A stretch of 64,000 nt of DNA, taken from Georgenia satyanarayanai (GTDB taxonomy: Bacteria; Actinomycetota; Actinomycetes; Actinomycetales; Actinomycetaceae). The notes under the pieces were generated by a model that made no database searches, was not told the origin of the DNA, and worked only from the letters and a program-made list of their open reading frames with translations. A program made the translations under genes and the position numbers. Each line of letters begins with the position of its first letter. The first letter of the stretch is position 1. The DNA lies in the NCBI RefSeq assembly GCF_009193135.1, contig NZ_VUKC01000004.1:62001-126000 (forward strand), read 5' to 3'. Shown here piece by piece: positions 1 through 8,240 of the stretch.

Positions 1-1058
1 GGGTTGTACGGCTCCTGCGACCCGAGCAGGACCCGGTCGCCGTCCCCGGTGAGGTCGCTGAAGCCCACGGACACGCGGACGTCCTGCGCCGCTGCCTTGT
101 CGATGTGGGGCTGGACGATCGCCGCGACGTCGGCCGTGACGTCCCCGGTGAGGCGCGCGACGTCGTAGACGACCCTGGCGGTCTCCTGGACGAAGACGTC
201 GGCCTCCTCGCGGGGCAGGTCGGTGAACGACGTCGTCGTGGTGATCGCGAGCTCCCGGCCGGGCAGCAGGACGATGCCGGAGTCGTGGGACACGTCAGCG
301 AGCTCACCGGTCTTGTTCGCGAGGTGGACGCGTGGGATCACGGCGCCGAACTTCGTGTCGACGAGCTGGCCCCGCATGAGGTCGATGATGTGCTCGCTCG
401 ACTCCGCGCTGAGGACCTCTCCCTCCCACAGCATGGTGACGAGCTCGGTGACCTCCTCGGCGGAGATGTAGTTCTCCTGCAGGGGAGGGGAGGCCGGGTG
501 GATCATCTTGCGGCCGAGGTACAGGTCCTCGAACCCGAGCGCCGCGACGTAGTCATTGACCGCGCCGAAGCCGCCGGCCAGGTCGATGAGGACGTTGGTG
601 GCGGTGTTGTCGCTCACCTGGACCATGAGCTCCATGAGCTCGGCGACGGTGATGTCGAGCGGGAACTGCCCGTCCTTGAGCGTGCCTGAGCCGCCGACGA
701 TGTTGGGGTCACCGGCCGGGATCGTCACCGCCTGGTCGAGGTCGAGCTCGCCGGCGTCCACGTCGGCCATGAGCGCGGCGAGCAGCGGCAGCTTGATGAT
801 GCTCGCCGCCTTGACCTGCTCGTCCTCACCGGCTGTCACCGTCGCCCCGCCGAACCCGCCCGCGAGGTCGGTGACGGCGACGCTCAGCGTGACACCGGAC
901 TCGGCGGCGTCGGCGACGACGGCGTCCAGCCGGCTCTTGAGGCCGTCCCAGGTCTGCAACGGCTCCGCCGAGGCGGAGCCCGCCCCGGCGAGCACAAGAG
1001 CGGCTCCGACCGACGTCGCCACCAGCCCCCGTGTCGCTCGGCGTGATCCTGTGCGCAT
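1..1058 (-). CDS. Secreted class A beta-lactamase-like serine hydrolase (C-terminus cut by window edge)
   Basis: The reading frame opens at an ATG preceded by AAAGGA and runs off the left edge, so 352 residues are visible. An Ala-rich signal peptide ends near ASA-EP (about residue 32). The active-site motifs of the penicillin-recognising hydrolases are present: SIIK (Ser about 86), SDN (Ser about 149) and KTG (Lys about 249). The class A ExxLN motif is not evident, which fits the beta-lactamase2/PBP-like relatives rather than a classical penicillinase. After a complete hydrolase domain the chain continues with a stretch resembling the start of the same domain, so a tandem second copy is possible. 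It probably acts outside the membrane on a beta-lactam or peptidoglycan-like substrate; the substrate is not predictable. Confidence 0.85.
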   Translation of the reverse strand, partial: MRTGSRRATRGLVATSVGAALVLAGAGSASAEPLQTWDGLKSRLDAVVADAAESGVTLSVAVTDLAGGFGGATVTAGEDEQVKAASIIKLPLLAALMADVDAGELDLDQAVTIPAGDPNIVGGSGTLKDGQFPLDITVAELMELMVQVSDNTATNVLIDLAGGFGAVNDYVAALGFEDLYLGRKMIHPASPPLQENYISAEEVTELVTMLWEGEVLSAESSEHIIDLMRGQLVDTKFGAVIPRVHLANKTGELADVSHDSGIVLLPGRELAITTTTSFTDLPREEADVFVQETARVVYDVARLTGDVTADVAAIVQPHIDKAAAQDVRVSVGFSDLTGDGDRVLLGSQEPYN

Positions 1059-1134
1059 GCCCAAGGTCCTTTCGTCGTCGTGGGTGAACACGACGGAGTG
1101 AAGCCGAGCGACGTTGCCGAGGTGTTGCGACCTG

Positions 1135-1641
1135 TTAACTCCGTGTCACGTCGGGGCCGGGCCTCAGCTGCAACGTCATGAAGGTGCTCAGCGGGTCGGG
1201 CGCATAGTCGCCGAAGGGCCCGGTCTCGACGAAGCCGTGGCGGGCGTAGAGCCGGCGCGCGGCGGCGAAGTAGTCCATGGACCCGGTCTCGAGGTGGACG
1301 ACGGTGCAGCCGCGCGTGCGTGCGACGCCGAGCAGGTGCGCCAGCACTGCCGACCCCACGCCGCGTCCGCGAGCCGTCGTCACGGTGCGCATCGTCTTGA
1401 GCTCGGCGGCCCCGCCCCCGAGCCGCTTGATCGCGCCACAGCCGAGCAGGGCGCCGTCGTCGTCGCGGGCGGTGAAGAAGGTGACGTCGGGGCCGCGGAG
1501 GCCCTCGTCGGTCAGGGCGTGCACGCTCTCCGGGGGCGAGGTGGCGTGCATGTCGTCCAGGTGCTCGCGCAGCAGCTCGGCGACGTCCGCCGCGTCCAGG
1601 TCCCCGGGTTCGATCCGCACGGGAGCACCGTAGGGCGCCAC
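1135..1641 (-). CDS. GNAT family N-acetyltransferase
   Basis: A 168-residue single-domain protein with the GNAT layout. A central acetyl-CoA-binding segment around residues 92-106 reads RGRGVGSAVLAHLLGVAR, matching the R/Q-x-x-G-x-G/A pyrophosphate loop. It is followed by the strand-turn VHLETGS and a C-terminal LYARHGFVETGPFGDY typical of small-molecule acetyltransferases. The GTG start used here has no clear ribosome site. An in-frame GTG at 1620 gives a protein starting MRIEPGDLDAADV, which looks more like family N-termini, so the start is uncertain. It is not obviously co-transcribed with the hydrolase downstream, and its substrate is unknown. Confidence 0.85.
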   Translation of the reverse strand: MAPYGAPVRIEPGDLDAADVAELLREHLDDMHATSPPESVHALTDEGLRGPDVTFFTARDDDGALLGCGAIKRLGGGAAELKTMRTVTTARGRGVGSAVLAHLLGVARTRGCTVVHLETGSMDYFAAARRLYARHGFVETGPFGDYAPDPLSTFMTLQLRPGPDVTRS

Positions 1642-1697
1642 GGTTTCGGTCGCGTTTCGTGCCGGCCCCGGGGCGCGACCTCCCGCGCCGAACGGTG

Positions 1698-1703
1698 TAG
1701 ACA
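1698..1703 (+). promoter_or_regulatory. Candidate -10 element TAGACA close to the start codon
   Basis: TAGACA lies only 6 nt before the ATG at 1710. The same hexamer sits at the same distance before the ATG at 4974. This suggests a very short or absent leader. No convincing -35 is visible, so this is tentative. Confidence 0.3.
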
Positions 1704-1709
1704 GGGAGC

Positions 1710-2909
1710 ATGCCTCGCCCGTCCCGCCGCTCCGCCGTCGCGCCGTTCCAGGTGATGTCGATCCTCGACCGGGTCGCCCAGCTGCGCGCCCAGGGACGCG
1801 ACGTCATCTCGCTGTGCGCCGGGGAGCCGTCCGGCGGCGCGCCGCGGCAGGTGCGCGAGCTCGCGACGAGCACGCACGCGGGCGACCAGGCCCTCGGGTA
1901 CACGAGCGCGCTGGGCCTGCGGGAGCTGCGCGAGGCGATCGCCGGTCACTACGGGCACTGGTACGGGCACGACGTGCCGGCCGAGCGGGTCGCCGTCACC
2001 ACCGGGTCCTCCGGGGCGTTCATGCTCACGTTCCTCGCGGCGTTCGACCCGGGCGACGTCGTCGTCCTCGCGCGTCCCGGCTATCCCGCCTACCGCAACA
2101 TCCTCGACACGCTGGGGTGCCGGGTGGTGGAGGTGGACTGCGGCGCGGAGGTCGGCTTCCAGCCCACACCCGAGCTGCTCGACGCCGTCCTCGCCGAGCA
2201 CGGCCGCGTCGCCGGGCTCGTCATCGCCTCACCCGCCAACCCGACCGGCACGATGATCGACCGGGAGCGGATGACGGCGCTCGCCGCCTGGTGCGCGGAG
2301 CACGACGTGCGGCTCGTGAGCGACGAGATCTACCACGGCATCACCTACCCGGCCGACCCTGCGGCCCCCGACGCGCGCGGCGTGTGCGCGTGGGACGTGC
2401 CGGGTGCGGAGTCCGCCGTCGTCGTCTCCTCGTTCTCCAAGTACTGGGGGATGACGGGGTGGCGGCTCGGGTGGGCGCTGCTGCCCGGCGACCTGGCCGG
2501 GGCGGTCGACGCGCTCGCCGGGAACGTCGCGCTGTGCCCGCCCGCCCCCGCCCAGTACGCCGCGCTCGGCGCGTTCTCCGCGGAGACCTACGCCGAGGCC
2601 GATGCGCGCGTCGCCGACCTCACCCGCACCCGCGCGGTCCTCCTCGACGACGTGCCGCGCCTCGGGTGGGGGCCCGTCGCGCCGGCGGACGGGGCGTTCT
2701 ACCTCTACGCGGGCCTGGGGGAGCGCCTGGGTCGCTACGCGTCCTCGGTCGAGTGGTGCGAGGCGCTGCTGGAGCGGGAAGGGGTCGCCGTCGTGCCCGG
2801 CGTGGACTTCGACGGCGCTCGCGGGCACGAGTACGTGCGCCTGTCCTTCGCGGCCGGCGCGGACGCTGTGCGGGAAGCGGTGCGGCGGATCGAGCGGTTC
2901 CAGGAGTAA
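1710..2909 (+). CDS. PLP-dependent aminotransferase, class I/II
   Basis: A 399-residue fold-type I aminotransferase of normal length for the AspC/KAT group. Visible landmarks are the substrate-entry segment CAGEPSG near residue 35, GSSGAFML (cofactor phosphate contact), SPANPTGT, DEIYHGITY and the Schiff-base motif SSFSKYWGMTGWRLGW, whose Lys binds pyridoxal phosphate. It transfers an amino group between an amino acid and a 2-oxo acid in the cytosol; the sequence does not fix the substrate. It is transcribed alone, between a divergent acetyltransferase and a convergent HhH-like gene. The ATG is 69 bases from the acetyltransferase start, so the two genes share a short divergent promoter region. 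Confidence 0.93.
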   Translation: MPRPSRRSAVAPFQVMSILDRVAQLRAQGRDVISLCAGEPSGGAPRQVRELATSTHAGDQALGYTSALGLRELREAIAGHYGHWYGHDVPAERVAVTTGSSGAFMLTFLAAFDPGDVVVLARPGYPAYRNILDTLGCRVVEVDCGAEVGFQPTPELLDAVLAEHGRVAGLVIASPANPTGTMIDRERMTALAAWCAEHDVRLVSDEIYHGITYPADPAAPDARGVCAWDVPGAESAVVVSSFSKYWGMTGWRLGWALLPGDLAGAVDALAGNVALCPPAPAQYAALGAFSAETYAEADARVADLTRTRAVLLDDVPRLGWGPVAPADGAFYLYAGLGERLGRYASSVEWCEALLEREGVAVVPGVDFDGARGHEYVRLSFAAGADAVREAVRRIERFQE

Positions 2910-2913
2910 CCGG

Positions 2914-3606
2914 CTACGGGGCCGCGGCGTACTCGACGGGCCGGCCCGACTCCAGGCGCCAGATGGCGTGGTCGAGCCGGGTGCTGCTCACCCCGAGGAC
3001 GTCGGCCGCGGCCGCGACCAGCGCGCTCGCCTCCTTCGCCTCGACGGAGGCGCCCACGGCCCGCGTCACGTAACGCACGACCATGCGGTCGGCCTTCACG
3101 CCGGGTACTCCGCACAGCATGAGGAAGTAGCCCCACGCGAGCCCGGACGCCTGGCCGGGCAGAGCCAGCCACTCCTTCCTGGCGGCGGCAGCCTGCTGGG
3201 CCTGGGGGTCCGTGAGGCCGGCGCGGACCGCCTCCACGGTGCCGAGGCCGTGACCCGCGAGGATCCGGGCGACCTGGTGCACGACCTCTGCCTTCAGCGG
3301 GGCGCCCGCCCGCGTGGAGGTGCGCCACTTGTTCGTCCGCTCGACGAGTCCGTCGACACCCCACCGCCCGACGGCTTCGACGAGGTCGGCGGCGCTGTCG
3401 GCATCCGGCTCGGCTCCCTCTTCGCGACGAGCCGCGCGGTAGCGGTTGACGGCGTTGACGACTCCTGAGTAGTGGGTACCGATGGAGAAGACGGAGTCGA
3501 TGATCGCCAGCGCCACACTGTCGTAGCCCGTGGGCGCGATCCACACCTCCTGATCGCTGCCGAGCTCCTTGCGGATCTGCTCGACCAACCTGTCGCCGTC
3601 GCTCAT
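2914..3606 (-). CDS. Uncharacterised protein, HhH-GPD-like
   Basis: A 230-residue soluble protein without signal peptide or membrane segments. The middle and C-terminal part (LCGVPGVKADRMVVRYVTRA, then a helix ending RLDHAIWRLESGRP) resembles the helix-hairpin-helix core of HhH-GPD DNA glycosylases, where a G-x-x-x-x-D-R segment contacts DNA. I cannot see the catalytic Lys/Asp pair of EndoIII/AlkA convincingly, so a DNA-repair role is inference only. The stop lies 4 bases from the stop of the convergent aminotransferase. The next gene upstream on the same strand is an AlkZ-like protein that is also DNA-repair related. Confidence 0.7.
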   Translation of the reverse strand: MSDGDRLVEQIRKELGSDQEVWIAPTGYDSVALAIIDSVFSIGTHYSGVVNAVNRYRAARREEGAEPDADSAADLVEAVGRWGVDGLVERTNKWRTSTRAGAPLKAEVVHQVARILAGHGLGTVEAVRAGLTDPQAQQAAAARKEWLALPGQASGLAWGYFLMLCGVPGVKADRMVVRYVTRAVGASVEAKEASALVAAAADVLGVSSTRLDHAIWRLESGRPVEYAAAP

Positions 3607-3700
3607 CGCTGAACCTCTCGTCGGTTGGTCCCGAGCGTATCCGCGCTGTTCGAGGCGCCGCCGGAGTTCTGACGTTCGAAGCGACTCGGTCGTGGCCGGT

Positions 3701-4885
3701 TCAGGGCAGACGCGCCTGCTTCATGAGCTGCGACGAGTAGACGTTGCTGATCCGGACGCCGTCGAGCCAGGCGGTGAGGCGGGCGGCCTCGGCGTCGAGG
3801 GCGGTACGTGCGACCGCGCCGGCGTCGCGGCGCAGGACCACCCGGACCGCGCCGTCGTCGTCCTGGACCCAGGTCCCGACGATGCGGCCGTCCCACCACG
3901 CGGTGTTGCCGGCGTTGCCGTTCGTGTCGAAGAGGTAGGGGACGTCGGCGGGGTCCAGGTAGAAGCCGCGGCCCTTCCAGCCCATGGTCGTGGGGTCGAG
4001 CGTGGGGAGGAGAGCCGCCCACGGCTCGGGGGTGGGGACCGGGTCCTCGTCGTCGGGCAGCACCCAGCCGCTCTGGCCGCCGTCAAGGCTCACCTCGACC
4101 GCGCCGACGGCGGCGATGGCGGCGCGCGCCGCGGACTTCGTGGAGCCGAGCCACCACTGGACGTCCTCGACGGTGCCGGGGCCGAAGGTGGCGAGCCAGC
4201 GGCGGACGATCTCGGCGTAGCCCTCGTCGGCGGTCAGCGGAGTGGGCTGCTCGCCGAGCCAGGACTCCATGAGCGTCCAGGTGGGGCGGCCGAGGCGCCA
4301 GGGGCCGGCGTTGGGTCCGCGCACGATCCGGCCCTCGGCGCCGAGCATCGTGAGGACGCGCGGGGCGATCTGGAAGGTGCCGCCGTACTTCTTGTCGAGG
4401 TTGGCGGTGATCTGGCCGGTCAGCTCCGGGAGCGCCTCGCGCAGCTCGCGGGCGGACAGCGGTCCGGACGCGGCGAGACGGGCCAGGACGGCGCTCGCGG
4501 CCGCGTCGAGCCAGGCGGCGCCGTCGTCGGTCACGCCGTGCTGCTCCACGTCACGCGCGATGATGCGGCGCTGCTCCGCGGCGACGCGGGCGGAGGCGCT
4601 GCCGAGTGCGGCGGGCAGGAGGTCGCGGGGGTAGACGAAGAGCGTGCGGCGCATCGAGAGCTGCTTGACGAGGCTGCGGTCCTCGTAGAGGGCGCGGTCG
4701 ACGTCCTCGGGGGAGACCCCCTCGGTGCGGGCGGCGACGGCGAGGTGGACGGTCGGGGGCTCGGTGGCGTGGAGGACCGTCATCGCGCGCGTCGCCGCGA
4801 CGGGGTCGGCGAGGCGGTGTGCCGGGTGCAGGCCGTGGCGGACCGCGAGCCGGCTGCGGCGCTCGGTGTCGTCGATGTGGCGCAT
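3701..4885 (-). CDS. AlkZ/YcaQ-like winged-helix DNA glycosylase family protein (HTH_42)
   Basis: A 394-residue protein opening MRHIDDTERRSRLAVRHGL, the usual start of actinobacterial 'winged helix DNA-binding domain-containing' proteins. The segment MRRTLFVYPRDLLPAAL and the later WTLMESWLGEQPTPLTADEGYAEIVRRWL-type region (about residues 205-235) match the tandem winged-helix fold of AlkZ. AlkZ members excise bulky or crosslinked bases; many actinobacterial relatives are untested. The C-terminal part, DDEDPVPTPEPWAALLPTLD then GWKGRGFYLDP and FDTNGNAGNTAWWDGRIVGTW (about 290-350), is characteristic of the family. The gene is single and about 90 bases upstream of a divergent oxidoreductase. 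Confidence 0.85.
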   Translation of the reverse strand: MRHIDDTERRSRLAVRHGLHPAHRLADPVAATRAMTVLHATEPPTVHLAVAARTEGVSPEDVDRALYEDRSLVKQLSMRRTLFVYPRDLLPAALGSASARVAAEQRRIIARDVEQHGVTDDGAAWLDAAASAVLARLAASGPLSARELREALPELTGQITANLDKKYGGTFQIAPRVLTMLGAEGRIVRGPNAGPWRLGRPTWTLMESWLGEQPTPLTADEGYAEIVRRWLATFGPGTVEDVQWWLGSTKSAARAAIAAVGAVEVSLDGGQSGWVLPDDEDPVPTPEPWAALLPTLDPTTMGWKGRGFYLDPADVPYLFDTNGNAGNTAWWDGRIVGTWVQDDDGAVRVVLRRDAGAVARTALDAEAARLTAWLDGVRISNVYSSQLMKQARLP

Positions 4886-4961
4886 CGAGCACCACTATGC
4901 CGGGAGGCTCTGACAATCGGAACGGACTCGACCGCGCGCTGCGAGGCGGCACCCGCTCGTG

Positions 4962-4967
4962 TAGACA
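4962..4967 (+). promoter_or_regulatory. Candidate -10 element TAGACA close to the start codon
   Basis: Same hexamer and same 6-nt distance to the ATG as at 1698-1703. It is compatible with a leaderless or very short-leader transcript for the Ddn-like gene. Confidence 0.3.
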
Positions 4968-4973
4968 GTTCCC

Positions 4974-5411
4974 ATGCCCCTTGAAGGTGAGTACGCCCCC
5001 AGCCCCAGCGACCGTGCGCGCAACCAGGTCGAGCTCTTCGAGCGGACCAACGGCCAGGAGGGCAACACCCTCGGCGGGCGGCCCGTCGTCATCCTCACCA
5101 GCCGCGGCGCCAAGTCCGGCAAGCTGCGCAAGACGCCGCTCATGCGCGTGGAGCACGAGGGCGTCTACGCCGTCGTCGCCTCCCTGGGCGGCGCGCCGAA
5201 GCACCCCGTCTGGTACTTCAACGTCGTCGCCGACCCGCACGTCGAGCTGCAGGACGGCGCGGAGAAGTGGGACATGCACGCGCGCGAGGTGACCGGGACG
5301 GAGAAGGAGGAGTGGTGGGCCCGCTGCGTCGAGGCCTACCCGCCCTACGCCGACTACCAGGAGCGGACCGACCGCGAGATCCCCGTGTTCGTCCTCGAGC
5401 GGATGGAGTGA
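4974..5411 (+). CDS. Ddn-like nitroreductase, deazaflavin (F420)-dependent family
   Basis: A 145-residue protein of the length and pattern of the Ddn/FDOR split-barrel family. The central [20 protein letters not shown] segment is the F420/flavin phosphate-binding strand-loop. It is followed by [19 protein letters not shown] and [17 protein letters not shown], which are hallmark blocks. Known members reduce quinones or nitro-compounds with reduced F420 in actinobacteria. A role in redox protection is plausible, but the substrate is unknown. Its TGA overlaps the ATG of the next gene by one base, so the two are translationally coupled. Confidence 0.92.
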   Translation: MPLEGEYAPSPSDRARNQVELFERTNGQEGNTLGGRPVVILTSRGAKSGKLRKTPLMRVEHEGVYAVVASLGGAPKHPVWYFNVVADPHVELQDGAEKWDMHAREVTGTEKEEWWARCVEAYPPYADYQERTDREIPVFVLERME

Positions 5412-5824
5412 TGTCCGCGCTGCGCACCGTCGCCCGGCTCGCCCTGGGCGTCGCCATGGTCGGCGCGGGCGTCGGGCACCTGACGGTCCAGCGCGAGGAG
5501 TTCCAGGCGCAGGTCCCGAGCTGGTTCCCGATCGACAAGGACGTCACCGTCCTCGCGTCCGGCGTCGTCGAGATCGCGCTCGGGGCGGCGTTCATCGCCC
5601 TGCCGAAGCACAAGCGCGTCATCGGGGTGGTCCTCGCGCTGTTCTTCGTCGTGATCTTCCCCGGCAACATCGCCCAGTACCTCGAGGGCAAGGACGGCTT
5701 CGGGCTCGACACCGACGAGAAGCGCCTCGGGCGGCTGTTCTTCCAGCCGGTGCTCATCCTCTGGGCGCTCTACGGCGGCGGCCACCTGCGCCGACGCAAG
5801 AAGATGGAGCTGCCGAAGGGCTGA
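5411..5824 (+). CDS. DoxX-like four-helix integral membrane protein
   Basis: The gene starts at an ATG whose A is the last base of the preceding TGA, giving 137 residues. Four hydrophobic helices are visible: about 5-23, 46-64, 70-88 and 108-124. The pattern, including GAGVGHLTVQREEFQAQVPSW, VEIALGAAF and the loop FPGNIAQYLEG, is that of DoxX/DoxD-like membrane proteins. Some of these act beside thiosulfate or quinone-linked oxidoreductases. Coupling to the Ddn-like gene suggests a membrane redox partner. The Lys/Arg-rich C-terminus (RRRKKMELPKG) should be cytosolic. The specific function is unknown. Confidence 0.85.
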   Translation: MSALRTVARLALGVAMVGAGVGHLTVQREEFQAQVPSWFPIDKDVTVLASGVVEIALGAAFIALPKHKRVIGVVLALFFVVIFPGNIAQYLEGKDGFGLDTDEKRLGRLFFQPVLILWALYGGGHLRRRKKMELPKG

Positions 5825-7006
5825 TCAGCGCCGGACGGCGCGGGGCAGTCCCGCCCCGACGACGGCGGCCAGCGCGATGATCGCCACGGCCGCGACCGCC
5901 GTCGCGCCCCACGCGCCCACCTCCCACGCCTGCCCCAGCAGCACCCCGCCCACCGAGGAGCCGGCGTAGTACGCCAGCGTGTAGGTCCCCGAGCCGTCGG
6001 AGGGCCGCGGGCTCAGGCGGGCCGACGCGGCCGAGGCCACCGCGTGCACCATGAAGAAGCCCGCCGCCACCACCGCGAGCCCCACCCACACGAGCACCAG
6101 CGAGTCGGGCACGGTGAGCGCCACGCCGGCGGCGCACGCCGCCAGCCCGGTCAGCGCCGTTGTCCGCAGGCCGACGCGCCGCTCCAGACGCCCGGCGAGC
6201 GACGACGTCGCCGTCCCCGCGAGGTAGGTGAGGTAGAACATCGAGCCCAGCCCCGTCCCGAGGAGGAAGGGCGGTGCGTGGGTGCGGTAGGCGATGACGT
6301 TGTAGATCCCGACGAACATCGCCATCCCGAGCCCGCCGAGCAGGTAGACGCGGATGCGGGCCGCCCGGGCGCCGTCGGGGCGGGCGCTGCGGTCCGCGCG
6401 GGCGGGAGCGGGTGAGGTGCGGGGAAGGAGCAGCGCAGCGGCCGCCGTGAGGCCGGCGCCGGCGAGAGCCACGACGAGCATCGCGGTGCGCCACGTCGTC
6501 ACGTCGGCGACGACACCGCCGGCCACGCGCCCGCCCATCCCGCCGACCGTCGTGCCCGCGACGTACAGCCCCGCCACGCGCGTCACCCAGCCGGGCGCGA
6601 CGTTCTCCGTCACCCACGCCAGCGCCGCCGCCGGCACCGCCGCCATCGCTGCGCCCTGGACGGCGCGGGCGGCGAGCATGAGCGCGAACGTCGGTGCGAG
6701 TGCCGCAACGACCCCGGCGACGACGGCGCCCGCGAGCCCCAGCACCATCGTCCGTCCCCTCCCGACCCGTTCCGACAGGCGGGCGAGCGGGAGCACGGCG
6801 ACGGCGATGCCCAGGGTGGACGCCGAGACGAGGAGGCTCGCCCGGGCGGCGTTCACCGTGAGCTCGGCGGAGACGAGCGGGAGCAGCGGCTGGACGACGT
6901 AGACCATCGCGAAGGCTGCGACACCCGTGGCGCCGAGCGCGAGCAGGGCCCGGCGGTACTGCGGGTCCTGCGGTCGCAGACACGCGGCGGTCTGCGAGAC
7001 GGGCAT
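5825..7006 (-). CDS. MFS transporter (YnfM/arabinose-efflux-like)
   Basis: A 393-residue protein from the ATG at 7006, with about 12 hydrophobic helices in two halves. The MFS signature lies between helices 2 and 3 (LPLARLSERVGRGRTMVLG), and a related LAGRLERRVGLRTT occurs between helices 8 and 9. The N-terminal PLLPLVSAEL block is typical of drug- or sugar-efflux permeases of the YnfM type. An in-frame GTG at 7057 would add 17 residues of non-membrane sequence; the ATG is preferred because it precedes the first helix directly. It is transcribed divergently from the sugar-binding lipoprotein gene. The exported substrate is unknown. Confidence 0.88.
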   Translation of the reverse strand: MPVSQTAACLRPQDPQYRRALLALGATGVAAFAMVYVVQPLLPLVSAELTVNAARASLLVSASTLGIAVAVLPLARLSERVGRGRTMVLGLAGAVVAGVVAALAPTFALMLAARAVQGAAMAAVPAAALAWVTENVAPGWVTRVAGLYVAGTTVGGMGGRVAGGVVADVTTWRTAMLVVALAGAGLTAAAALLLPRTSPAPARADRSARPDGARAARIRVYLLGGLGMAMFVGIYNVIAYRTHAPPFLLGTGLGSMFYLTYLAGTATSSLAGRLERRVGLRTTALTGLAACAAGVALTVPDSLVLVWVGLAVVAAGFFMVHAVASAASARLSPRPSDGSGTYTLAYYAGSSVGGVLLGQAWEVGAWGATAVAAVAIIALAAVVGAGLPRAVRR

Positions 7007-7160
7007 CGGGCCACTGTAGGGCCGTGGCACACGCGCCGCGGCAGCGGAAGGTCTCACACCGGTGACGAACCGCCCAGGTGCTTGCCACGCACGCGCCGCG
7101 CTGGTTCACTCACGACACGTGGATGTGACGTGCACCACACTGGACGCGAAGGGGCGTGCC

Positions 7161-8210
7161 GTGAAGACCATCCGAATGACATCCGGGCAGGGCGGGCGGC
7201 GCGTGCTGGCGCTGACCGCCACCACGCTGCTGCTCGCGGCCGCCGCCTGCGGCTCCGACGCCGAGCCGGACGGTGGGGAGACCACCACCGGCGGCGGTGG
7301 AGGTGGCGGTGAGGGCGTGAGCATCGGCCTCATCACCAAGACCGAGACCAACCCGTTCTTCGTCACGATGCGCGAGGTCGCCGCCGAGTACGCCGGCGAG
7401 CAGGGCGTGGAGCTCACCGCGCTGGCCGGCGCGTTCGACGGCGACAACGAAGGCCAGGTCCAGGCGATGGAGGACCTCATCGCCCGGGGCGTCGACGGCA
7501 TCATGATCACCCCGAACAACTCCACCGGCGTGCTCGGCGCGATCGAGCAGGCCCGCGCCCAGGGGATCGTCGTCATCGCGCTCGACACGGCGACCGACCC
7601 GGAGGACGCCGTCGACGCGACCTTCGCGACCGACAACCTCGAGGCCGGCCGTCTCCAGGGTGCCTACGTCCGGGCGGCGCTCGGGGACGAGGAGCCGGCG
7701 CTCATCATGCTCGACGGCACGGCCGGCGGCACCGTCGACACGTTCCGGCACGACGGGTTCCTCGCCGGCTTCGGCATCGAGGAGGGCGACCCTGCGATCC
7801 TCGGCATGGAGAACACCCAGGGCGACCAGAACAACGCCCAGACCGCGATGGAGAACCTCCTCCAGCGCAACCCCGACGTCAACGCCGTGTACACGATCAA
7901 CGAGCCCGCCGCCCGCGGCGCCTACGCGGCCCTCGAGGCGCAGGGCCTCGCGGACCAGGTGGTCATCGGGTCCATCGACGGGGGCTGCCAGGGCGTGCAG
8001 GACGTCGCCGACGGGCGGTACGCGGCGACGGTCATGCAGTTCCCCGCCGAGATGGTCCGGCAGGGAATGGACGCGATCATCGAGGCGGCGGGCGGCGGTG
8101 AGCCGCCGTCCGGGTTCGTCGACACCGGCAGCGTCGTCATCACCGACAACCCGGTCGACGGCATCGACTCCGAGACGACCGAGTGGGGACTCGAGAACTG
8201 CTGGGGCTGA
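7161..8210 (+). CDS. Sugar ABC transporter substrate-binding lipoprotein (FrcB/RbsB-like)
   Basis: The GTG at 7161 is preceded by AAGGGG at 6 nt and begins a 349-residue lipoprotein. The signal has the lipobox LAAAACGS, followed by a Gly-rich linker. The mature part is a periplasmic-binding-protein type 4 (ribose/fructose/galactose) domain: GLITKTETNPFFVTMREVA, GVDGIMITPNNS, VIALDTATD, EAGRLQGAYV and VIGSIDGGCQGVQDV. It captures a monosaccharide outside the membrane and delivers it to the permease at 8241. The gene order binding protein, permease, single-domain ATPase, kinase equals the rhizobial frcBCAK fructose operon. Fructose or a related sugar is therefore a reasonable inference. Confidence 0.93.
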   Translation: MKTIRMTSGQGGRRVLALTATTLLLAAAACGSDAEPDGGETTTGGGGGGGEGVSIGLITKTETNPFFVTMREVAAEYAGEQGVELTALAGAFDGDNEGQVQAMEDLIARGVDGIMITPNNSTGVLGAIEQARAQGIVVIALDTATDPEDAVDATFATDNLEAGRLQGAYVRAALGDEEPALIMLDGTAGGTVDTFRHDGFLAGFGIEEGDPAILGMENTQGDQNNAQTAMENLLQRNPDVNAVYTINEPAARGAYAALEAQGLADQVVIGSIDGGCQGVQDVADGRYAATVMQFPAEMVRQGMDAIIEAAGGGEPPSGFVDTGSVVITDNPVDGIDSETTEWGLENCWG

Positions 8211-8240
8211 GCCGACCGGTCGACGCAGGGACGGAGAACC

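Noticed and set aside
1603-1617. GGGTTCGATCCGC, similar to a tRNA T-loop
   Set aside because: No acceptor, D or anticodon stem can be drawn around it; it encodes the N-terminus of the acetyltransferase.
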